Program-made: the position numbers and the translations under genes
The notes under the pieces: model-generated
Told to the model about the DNA's origin: nothing
The model's database searches: none
What the model saw: the letters and a program-made list of their open reading frames with translations, nothing else
Shown here: piece by piece, positions 51,601 to 59,400 of the stretch
Numbering within the stretch: position 1 is the first letter of the stretch
How the letters are laid out: every line of letters starts with the position of its first letter
Assembly (NCBI GenBank): GCA_013397865.1
Contig: VZTI01001000.1
Span: 237,742 to 301,741 of the forward strand
Direction: 5' to 3'
DNA from: Struthidea cinerea
Lineage: Eukaryota; Chordata; Aves; Passeriformes; Corcoracidae
DNA length: 64,000 bases

Positions 51601-52562
51601 TTTCCCCCTCAAAAGTCAATTTACAAGCTTTAATTCTGCAGAGACTCCACCGGGTCTCACATCAGTCAAATTTAGTTGATGTGAAAGAGTAATGATTTTT
51701 GAGACTTCTCTGTTTTAAATCTGAAATCAGGCAGTGGTTTCAAAAGTTAAGGAAATTAGCAGTCCACACAAATGAACTACGGGAACTGTTCCCATGGAAC
51801 ATCAGACTAAACCAAGGATATAATCCAACGCTCTCTGATGCTGCACAGCCTCCCCGAATTACCCACGAGGTTTCAGCCCAAATTTAGGAAAAGGATTTTC
51901 ATACGTACTTGGCACACTCTCACCAAAGTCTGGACTAGGAGTGTGTTCTGCGGCACGCCGAGGTGCACCACGGCGTGCAGGCTGAACACCAGGTCCCCGC
52001 GCGTCATCCTGCGCGCATCGCGCAGCAGCTGCTGGCACAGCTTCACAAAAGCCGGGTGCTCAAAGATCAGCTGCTTCTCGTAGCGCTGCTGCTCTTCCGA
52101 CAGGTTTTTGAAGAGCCTCCAGGCCATGGTTAAACAGTTTGTGTAGTGCTTAATGGAAACAGCCGCCTCTGCAGCCAAGTCCAGCACATCGCAAGGACAG
52201 GTACACTTCTGGAGACTGGTAAAGAACAGGTCACTATGATCCTCTACATGCTTCGGTTTGAAGCTCTCAGAATCATCCAACTTTTCCAAGGAGCTCTGGG
52301 AAGCCTTCTTACTTACCAAAGCCTCTGCACCTGTGCTAAAAACATCTGCCTTTTGAGACACAAATCGAAGAGACAATCCATGCAGAGAAGGCAAAATATT
52401 TAAAAGTAATTTTCTGAAGTTCACATTTCCCAAGGGATCCCTGTGTCTGCCAGTCCATAAAATGTGTTTTCTTGCTGTGGATGAAGATTTGGGAGTGAGC
52501 ACAGAACTGTACCTATGCACGCATCTAACAGTGTTTAACAAATAACTTATTTTATTATTCAT
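42575..52562 (-). CDS. FASTKD2: FAST kinase domain-containing protein 2, complete coding span (11 exons, 668 aa)
   Basis: Mitochondrial matrix protein of RNA granules. In mammals it binds mitochondrial 16S rRNA and is needed for mitoribosome assembly; loss causes an encephalomyopathy with cytochrome oxidase deficiency. Exons in order: 51909-52562, 51404-51507, 49859-49967, 48387-48510, 47116-47255, 46656-46828, 46098-46261, 45283-45501, 44300-44384, 43152-43266, 42575-42694; total 2007 nt, all phases joining. The N-terminus (MNNKISYLLNTVRCVHRYSS) is basic, Ser-rich and poor in acidic residues, as in a mitochondrial presequence. Helical-repeat regions follow, with FAST_1 about 370-440, FAST_2 about 460-545 and the RAP domain about 591-650. 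Human FASTKD2 is 710 aa. The frame continues 14 codons above the chosen ATG without another ATG, and MNNK matches an internal human methionine. Head to head with MDH1B. Confidence 0.95.
43152..43266 (-). CDS. FASTKD2: FASTKD2 exon 10 (RAP domain core)
   Basis: 115 nt, phase 2 in and 0 out, between acceptor cttggttgcag and donor gtaaga. It contains SAFCLGTAQPQGKLAMKKRH, then HLNKLGYHVIL, the RAP signature (leucine preceded by small residues, then KxRHLxxxGYxV). RAP domains resemble nucleases in fold; I cannot assign catalytic residues here. Confidence 0.95.
44300..44384 (-). CDS. FASTKD2: FASTKD2 exon 9
   Basis: 85 nt between acceptor gttttgttttcag and donor gtgtct. It encodes DFEIRMDSDRKKVFPI, aligned to human HIDFEIRMD just before the RAP domain. 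The donor gtgtct is non-optimal, but the phases fit on both sides. Confidence 0.92.
44801..44817 (+). repeat. Poly-A tract
   Basis: Run of 17 A in FASTKD2 intron 8. Confidence 0.9.
45283..45501 (-). CDS. FASTKD2: FASTKD2 exon 8
   Basis: 219 nt between acceptor cctttttcag and donor gtacga. It encodes residues 490-562, with TCMELD and LLGGKNMFRQNVQLPYKYHI matching the human LLGG...LPxxYHI segment (end of FAST_2). The middle is Ser-rich and divergent. Confidence 0.93.
46098..46261 (-). CDS. FASTKD2: FASTKD2 exon 7 (FAST_2)
   Basis: 164 nt between acceptor cttttggaaaag and donor gtcaga. It encodes residues 436-489, with ISNTELLKAVYSLGILGYLP and VLLQKD matching human exon content. The exon starts inside a T-run, but the phase fits only at this AG. 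Confidence 0.9.
46656..46828 (-). CDS. FASTKD2: FASTKD2 exon 6 (FAST_1)
   Basis: 173 nt between acceptor cttttcttttag and donor gtaggt. It encodes residues 378-434; ETLGFQPRELLDIFAEKV and EDPEFLNLKNLL align with human ENLGFRP...VEDPESLNMKN. Confidence 0.93.
47116..47255 (-). CDS. FASTKD2: FASTKD2 exon 5
   Basis: 140 nt between acceptor cttctgttacag and donor gtaaat. It encodes residues 331-377; LQYRNVKLFSALADYVNST aligns with human LQYHNLDLFKGLADYVAAT. Confidence 0.94.
48387..48510 (-). CDS. FASTKD2: FASTKD2 exon 4
   Basis: 124 nt, phase 0 in and 1 out, between acceptor ttcactttag and donor gtaaga. It encodes residues 290-330; MAVLREID and MFLALAGMNYCSLPILNACS match the human LRELD...MFEVLAAMN...LDECS segment. 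Confidence 0.94.
49859..49967 (-). CDS. FASTKD2: FASTKD2 exon 3
   Basis: 109 nt, phase 2 in and 0 out, between acceptor ttctccatcag and donor gtaaag. It encodes residues 254-289; LMKCLGKDAPVFLKKKLE matches human VMKCIGKDAPIALKRKLE. Confidence 0.95.
51075..51215 (-). repeat. Ancient MIR-like SINE relic
   Basis: The plus strand reads, in order, acagataaaagagggatag, acgtgaaaggacttgatcaa, tggagctgcagtcagaac and ctagcaccctttaccatt, matching the reverse complement of a MIR-type core. It lies in FASTKD2 intron 2. Confidence 0.5.
51404..51507 (-). CDS. FASTKD2: FASTKD2 exon 2
   Basis: 104 nt, phase 0 in and 2 out, between acceptor cttttaacag and donor gtgaga. It encodes residues 219-252; GMDKDKNVSALQAGL aligns with human EPCKNVHVLRTGF. 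An upstream gtgagc would be a plausible donor but would lose eight conserved residues and break the phase to exon 3. Confidence 0.92.
51909..52562 (-). CDS. FASTKD2: FASTKD2 exon 1 of the coding region
   Basis: ATG at 52560-52562, donor gtacgt, 654 nt, phase 0 out. It encodes residues 1-218: the basic presequence, a divergent Ser/Lys-rich linker, then conserved blocks AWRLFKNLSEEQQRYEKQL and FEHPAFVKLCQQLLRDAR, ending VVHLGVPQNTLLVQTLVRV. Confidence 0.95.
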
Positions 52563-52670
52563 TTCTGCTAATGCCTCATGAATAGATTTGAAACGCCAAC
52601 TCAAAGTAAGGGATCCGGTGACATTCTACCAGTGGAAACAGTTCTGGAGAAACTGCACAAGATAACTCAT
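52563..52670 (-). other. FASTKD2: FASTKD2 5' UTR part of coding exon 1, with two uORFs
   Basis: A strong acceptor (catttgtttttacag) ends at 52671, so at least one non-coding exon should lie upstream. Between it and the start codon are two short upstream frames: 52626-52670 (14 codons plus stop) and 52601-52624 (7 codons plus stop). Both close before the main ATG. A candidate donor for the upstream non-coding exon is the gtaaca at 53297-53302. Confidence 0.5.
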
Positions 52671-52989
52671 CTGTAAAAACAAATGAAAATTATGGATTAG
52701 TTACCTGACTTTCAATTCCCATAGTTTCAATTGCCAAATCACTTTTACAGGAAGGGAGAAGATTTGATAAAAGATCCCCGGAAAACGGTTGGCAGAGAGG
52801 CTTTTATTTGGTCTCCTACATTTCAGTCAAACATCTCAGCACAAGGACAGCCCGGGCATCAACTCTTGCCTCCTCTTTGCTGCTCTACCTGAGAGCTCTG
52901 CTGGGAAGCAGAGTCTTTTCCTACATGACGTTTCCCCAGGCAGACGCGTCTCCCGACAGGGCTCTGGAGGGTCCCTGCAGACCTTCACC

Positions 52990-53456
52990 AGCGAGTAACA
53001 GCATCCCGCCCGCCAGCCTGTCCCAGCCTGCCTGCCAACCCACGGGAAAGCCGCCTTCACGGTACACCCGCGGGCGTTCTCTCTCCCGGCGCCGGGGAGA
53101 AGCCACTGAGTTTCGGGATCACTTCCCGCTGGCCCTGGAAGCGCTGCCCAACAGGGCGGGATAGTACAAGGGGACAGAGGTCTTTCGGCGACTTCGCACC
53201 GGCTCGGAGCACCCGGGAGGGACGGCGGGGATGGCGCCGGGCGGGAACGGGCCGGGAAGAGCCGGGAAGGGCCGGGCCGGGGCTCCCGGCGGCTGCTGTT
53301 ACCTCGCACGCGGCACCGCCGTGACACCGGGCCCGCTGCCCCGCGAGCTCCCGCCGGGCCTCGCGAGACGGACGGCGCGTGCCGAGGGACAAACTGCCTG
53401 GGCGCGCGGCGCGTTGCTGAGCAATGCCAAAGCGGCCGTTGGAGGGCGGCGCGCGC
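52990..53456. promoter_or_regulatory. Shared divergent promoter of FASTKD2 and MDH1B
   Basis: The two start codons face apart, 894 bases from each other. The interval turns sharply GC- and CpG-rich from about 53030, with no TATA box seen, as in a CpG-island bidirectional promoter. The same head-to-head pair exists in human. Start sites are not determined. Confidence 0.7.
53413..53425 (+). promoter_or_regulatory. X-box-like (RFX) palindrome near MDH1B start
   Basis: GTTGCTGAGCAAT is a near-palindrome close to the RFX X-box (GTTGCC N1-3 GGCAAC), 32-44 bases before the MDH1B ATG. RFX factors drive ciliary genes. Function here is inferred. Confidence 0.4.
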
Positions 53457-53478
53457 ATGGCCAAGTTCGTGGTGGCGG
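53457..53478 (+). CDS. MDH1B: MDH1B exon 1
   Basis: ATG GCC then AAGTTC..., 22 coding bases, donor gtgagg, phase 1 out. It encodes MAKFVVA and the first base of a Gly codon, identical to human but for one residue. It sits at the CpG-rich edge just before the minisatellite. Confidence 0.88.
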
Positions 53479-56400
53479 GTGAGGGGGAGCCCGGGACCCG
53501 GGCGGGCAGCCCCGGCGGCAGCAGCTTGTACCGGGACCCGGGACCCGGGNNNNNNNNNNNNNNNNNNNNNNNNNNNNNNNNNNNNNNNNNNNNNNNNNNN
53601 NNNNNNNNNNNNNNNNNNNNNNNNNNNNNNNNNNNNNNNNNNNNNNNNNGCAGCAGCTTGTACCGGGACCCGGGACCCGGGCGGGGCAGCTCTGGCGGCA
53701 GCAGCTTGTACCGGGACCCGGCGGGGCAGCCCCGGCCACAGCACCTTGTACCGGGACCCGGGCGGGCAGCGCCGGTGGTAGCACCTTGTACCGGGACCCG
53801 GGACTCGGGGCCCCGGCGGGGCAGCCCCAATGGCAGCACCTTGTACCGGGACCCGGGCGGGCAGCCCCGGCGGCAGCACCTTGTACCGGGACCTGGGACC
53901 CGGGCGGGACAGCCCCGGCAGCGGCGGCAGCTTGTACCGGGCCCCGGGCTCGCCGTGCTTGCAGAGGTCGCCCCTCTCTGCAGGCTCACCCCCGTCCCCG
54001 TCTTTGCAGCTCTCCGGGAGCCGTCTCCGCCCGGCGCGCGGCCTCAGCCGGTCCCGGGTCAGCGTTCCCCCCATATCCCGTCGGTGAGGCTTCAGCCTCT
54101 CTGCTGGTGTCCCGCCAGGGGTGGCCTTGTCGGCCCCTTGGACCCTGGCTCGAGAGTCTGTTTCACGTGCAGAATTACCCTTCCTTAGCTAGTTCGCGTT
54201 AACCAACGTGTGGTCTTTTAAGCCCTTATCACTGACTGTCAAAATCATCCGTTTGTGCTGCTGTTGTTATGTTCACAGGTAAGGCAAACTGCCCTTACTA
54301 TGCCAAAGCTGAACTCCTGGCTGACTATCTCCAGACTAACTTGCCCAGCTTCAGGGTTCACAAGATTACTCAGCACCCTGACAAGTGGGAGGTAAGGGAT
54401 TGTAAGTCAAGTTGCTGGTAGGTGCCCCAGCGCTCTACAAACCAAGAAATGTGCTTGTCTGTAGTATGTTTCTTTTTCTCTTCTATTAGTGGTTTGGTAA
54501 GTGGCTGGAGGTGCTGCAGAAGCAGCTTTGGCTGTGAGAGCCAGCCAGAGGAAAGGTTACAATGTTTTGAACAACTGACATCTCTGAGTTTCACCACAGA
54601 AGATGGGGACAAAGTATGGACCAGCCTAAATGTGTATTATGTCAATAAAAAGTTCAAGGTGGTGTTGGGTGGGTGGGTGGTTGGTTGGTTTTCTGTTTTT
54701 TTTTTTTTTTTTAAGTATAAATGGCTGTCCAGCCTGTAAATCTCTTGCTCACTGTGATTACATATATCTTCAGAGTTCCTGTCAAGAGCCTTCGTGACAT
54801 TCAAGGGCTTTGAATTACAGTGGAAGTATGAAGTTAAATATCACATATTTGTTTACAATGTGGATGGGCCTTTCTGAGTACTTATGCTGTAGACATGCTG
54901 CCTATAAGGCTCTGAAAAAACTGCAGTCTTAGTCTATGAGATAGACAGTACTATGATATTTATTACCTCATATATTTTGCTTGACACTTCCACCAAGTAA
55001 CTCAGTTAAGTGAAAAGCAATTAACCTCTTCACCTTACTTACCTTCCGTGGCTAAGTAAGAATCCTCAGATTACTTGCTGCTTCACAACATTGCTGTCTT
55101 CTGTATCACTAAGACAACTAAGTGAAATTAAGACCTTCAGGTGAGCCATCCCAGTGTATCACCATACCTTGGTTTGTGTTATTCCCCCCTTTTTTACCCA
55201 CTGGTACATAAATTCTGAGGCACCTTGTAACTATATATTGAGAGGAAATAGTAAAAATGCTTGTAGCTGTGCTGTTTAAATGCTATCAAATGTGAAGTAT
55301 TAAAACATCTGGTGGGGATGTTTACATCAGCAGTGGCTTCATGACATTTGTGAAACAAATGGATGGGAACACAGTCAGTCTCCTATCATTTGGAGAGAAC
55401 TGTTGGACCGTGGAGGGAAGGGTCAGCTTCTGGGAGGACTTAATGATTTTCTGGAATATGCTCAGGTAATAAGCTGCCTTTAATACTATAAGCCCATGTT
55501 TTACAACATTGTTGTTCCTTTTTCCTCCTTCAAATGTAAAATAAAGCTATTGTTAATGCTACCTTGATGGGTTTGGGCTGCCATTTGATTAGAGATCATC
55601 CTTTTGTTCTTAGCAATATTATGGCATCACTTCAATGATGCTGAGTGAGGAAATGTTAGGCATTGCTGAGGAGAACCTGCAGGCACATCTTGAAATTGTA
55701 AAAGAGGATGAAGAGATTAAAAGTCTTATCAAACCTATGCAGATCTGGATCACCAGGTGAGAGTGAAGAGAGTATCTGCGAACTTTTACTCAGTTCAGAA
55801 GAAGGCACTTTTTCCTATCCCATGTCACGGGTGTAACCGTCTGAAGTTAAGCACAAATCCCTGTAATTTGATTATTTGACTTGGGTTCTGTACCCCTCAC
55901 TATGAGCAATGAGTATATAACTTAGAAATAATTCATGCTTTTGTTGCATTTTACACCAGTTCAAATGAGGGGTGTGAACAGGCACCATTTAGACCTCAGA
56001 TCAGTTTAGGGAAAAAGCAAGTATTTACAAAATAAGCTAGAAATTTTATAGTGCAACCATCTTGCACTAAATGTTATTGGAAATATTAAAGTAGGTAAAA
56101 TCTCTTGCAGCTTTACCTATAGAAATTCCTGCATTTCTAGTAGTCTTAATAGAGCACCTTAAAAATTTGTGGTTCTATAAAGACATCAATTTTTAAGTGA
56201 CAGCATTGACTGAAATGCACAGGATGGAAAAGCTTTCAAATGAAAGGAGGACCCAATTGTTTTTATTCTTAACCTGTTAAAATGACAAAAAGAGCAGTAA
56301 AGGATCCAAGCTAATGATATCTTTAGATGTAATCAAGTACAAAATAAACACCTTTGTGTTTATGTAATACTTCCAAACAGGCAGGGGTTCATTGTTAATG

Positions 56401-59400
56401 TAACTTTTCTACATATTCTCTTACCAGTGCATCAGTTCCAATCTGTTATCATCTGATCCCTCTGTTGGCAAATGGAGAAGTGTTTGGCATGACCACAGAA
56501 ATCAGTATCCATTTGCTTGACACTGACCAGTTTAAGGAAATTCTTCACAGTATTGTAATGGAAGCTGAAGACATGGCATTCCCACTTCTCCGCAGTATTT
56601 CGGAGCACACAAAAATAGATCAGGCTTTTATTGATGCTGATATTATCATTGTTCTTGATGATGTCCTCTTGAACCTTGAAGTCCAGTCCCTTGAGAACTA
56701 CATCAGGGAAGTGACTGAGATCTGCCAAGTGTATGCTCCCTTAATTGAGAAGAACGCCAAGAGTGAGGTCAAAGTGATCTCATCAGGAAAAACCTTTGCA
56801 AACCTTAAGGCAATGATGTTAAGGACATATGGCCCATCCATTAGGCCTGAAAATATCATTGCCATTGCAACATCCTGGGAAAGTGCAGCTAAAGCCATGC
56901 TGGCCAGGAAGCTGAATATGAACACAGAAGGTGAATGTTTATGTAGCATTTGGGGAATTCAGTGCACCTTTGGGAGTACATATTTCATTCCAGAACACAA
57001 CTGATGTGTGTGCAGAAATGCACAGTGGTGCACCCACTGAATTTCGTGGCTGTACAGAATGCCAGGGCATCTTTTGCTTGCTCCAGGATGCAGCCCTGCC
57101 ACTCTGGTGTGTGTTTCATGCTGGGAATACGTGAAGGAAGACAGTTGTGTTACAGATTGGGAACTAGGACTTCAAGACTGCATTTGCACTCTGTAGTGCA
57201 TTGTTATTTTGGAGCTGTGAATAAACATGACAACATACTGCTGTGCAGATAATGAGAGTAAAGTAGAACTGTACTGTAGTATTATTTTGAGGTTAATTAA
57301 CTTTCATTCTCAGGTCAATTGTTATAGCTTGGTTATATCTGCGCAGTTCTGCACTGCATAGCAAAGGTGTGCTCTGACAGTCTGCTCAGCATCAGGATTC
57401 TGTACGTGTTGCATAGGTAGAACTGGTCATTGATGACAAGTCTAGATATTTTGGAGTCTAATAAAATAGAAAAGCAAGTTAATAGGCGGAATGGCCTATC
57501 AGCAGGTTATTTGAGAAAATCCTTTTGCACCAAAGCAGGTAGTTTTTAATTTTTTAATGAATGTTTTTATTGTTTATATATTTGTTTTTACAGAATTTTA
57601 AAAGGAACATTGCTGTATGTTTGCAATATGATTTGTTACTGTTTTTAAGAGTTAAGTATTTACTAGATTTTGTCTGTTATTTACAGTAACATGATATAAA
57701 TTAAAGTTCCTTTTTCAGCTTGTGATGAGGTTTCATATGTTATGGAGAACTTGGTTGCATTTTTCAGATCAAATAATTTCTGCTAGCAAGGCAGGGCACT
57801 GATTTGAGTAATTCATCTTGAAAGGGATTTCTGAAGCCTATTTTTCTGGAAGTATTTTTCTCTTCACTAATCTATGTATTTTCCTCTGTTACAGGAGTTA
57901 AAGATGTGATTGTTTGGGGCAATGTTACTGGCTCTAACTACATTGATTTGTCACATGCAAAACTTTATGGATATGACTGTGCTATTCGGGGCCCCGCTAA
58001 TTTTCAACGTCCTTTGTTGAATATGATTTATGATAGGTACAGTACATATTTATTTCTTTAAAGTAAAATTAAATAACTGCTTTTAATCCATGTTTATCTG
58101 ACCTGTGTAATAAAACATCAAGAAAGGTTTTTGTTTTCGAGATTTGTCTTTACTGATTGGCACTGTACGTAAAGGAAAACACAAGTTGAGGTACTCCATC
58201 TGCAAAAGAAGTTGAGTAGTTCCTAGTGCTGTACATAGTTCTGACTCTCCTGCCAACTTTGTTTATAGCTATATTTTTCCTACGTTTTAAGTGGGTGTCT
58301 CTTCTATCATGAGCAGTTTATAAGAAGTAATGAAAGTCCAGATAGTGACTTAGATGTCTAGTTTGCATGAAGAAACTTTGAAATAGTATTAAACAGTTAT
58401 CTGTACCTGAATTACATGGAATAGGCCTGAGCATATTAATGTTGTCAGTTTCCCAAAACAGATGATTTGTTAATATATGTGAAAAGGATACCTGGCAGCT
58501 AGATAGCTTCCTGTGTAAAGAACAGTAGTAGAGAAAGGGTGGGTGCAGTGAGAGGGCAGCAGATGTAACATACACCCAGGCCTGGCTATCTGGAGCTCCC
58601 ACTCTGGTCTAGACTTAGCATTTACTGGAGAGCAGACATTTCTTTTGTTCTCTGCTTGTACTGAGCCTCACACAGGCAGACTAAGGTTCATGGCTGGGTT
58701 CTTACATAAGACAGTAATATATAAATTACATATAAAATACTAAATTACATATAATATAAATTAAAATAATAATAGAGGTTTTTACTTGAGTAAATGACCT
58801 AACTTTCATAGGAAAGTAGTACTTGTTGTTACTTTTTAAGCTACTTTTTGTTAGACCATTTTTTTTCTCTGTCTGTAAATGCCTTGCCTTCAGCAGTGAA
58901 GTTTGAGTAAGTGTTGACTATTTTCTTTCCTCAAGTTTAGTTCTTTTTTTCTCTGGGAAACTACTCTTCCTGCAGTCATCTTAGTTTTTCATCCCTTTTT
59001 TCTCCATTTTTTTGTTGGTAGTGAATGGATCCACTCAGAATTCCTATCTGCACAGAGTACGCTGAGTTCCCGGGTGTCTCGCTGTACAGGAATGTTACCT
59101 GCTCATGCGGTGGCCACTGTACTGCGATACTGGTACCATGGCTCTCCGTCTGAGGAGATCATTTCTGTGGGAATACTTAGTGAAGGTAAATACATTTTTG
59201 CTTCACGTGTTCTCTTGTAGCTTTACCCTACATATAATAGCTTTCCCCTATCTATAATCTTATTTTTTCATCAATATTTTTCATTTAATAAAACCCTGTA
59301 AAACAAGTCGTGTGAGGCTAAGAGTTTGTTTCATCATAAGAACTTCCAAATCTAACAGATAATACTCACTTTTTACAGGCATCTCGTAGGTTAATATTAT

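Noticed and set aside
52563..52604. Extending FASTKD2 14 codons upstream of the chosen ATG
   Set aside because: The extension contains no ATG; it could only begin at TTG. MNNK matches a human methionine.
52836..54074. 412-codon open frame on the minus strand across the FASTKD2-MDH1B promoter and minisatellite, including the gap
   Set aside because: It runs through 100 N and a GC-rich tandem repeat, consists of Pro/Gly/Arg repeats, and overlaps MDH1B exon 1 on the other strand. It is a composition artefact.
53424..54188. 254-codon open frame on the plus strand continuing from MDH1B exon 1 through the minisatellite
   Set aside because: Only the first bases are exon; a good donor at 53479 and a matching exon 2 show the rest is intron 1.
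54490..54540. Possible MDH1B exon after acceptor cttctattag (TGGTTTGG...CTGGAG)
   Set aside because: It hits a stop after 15 codons and does not match the family; the true exon 3 is at 55331.
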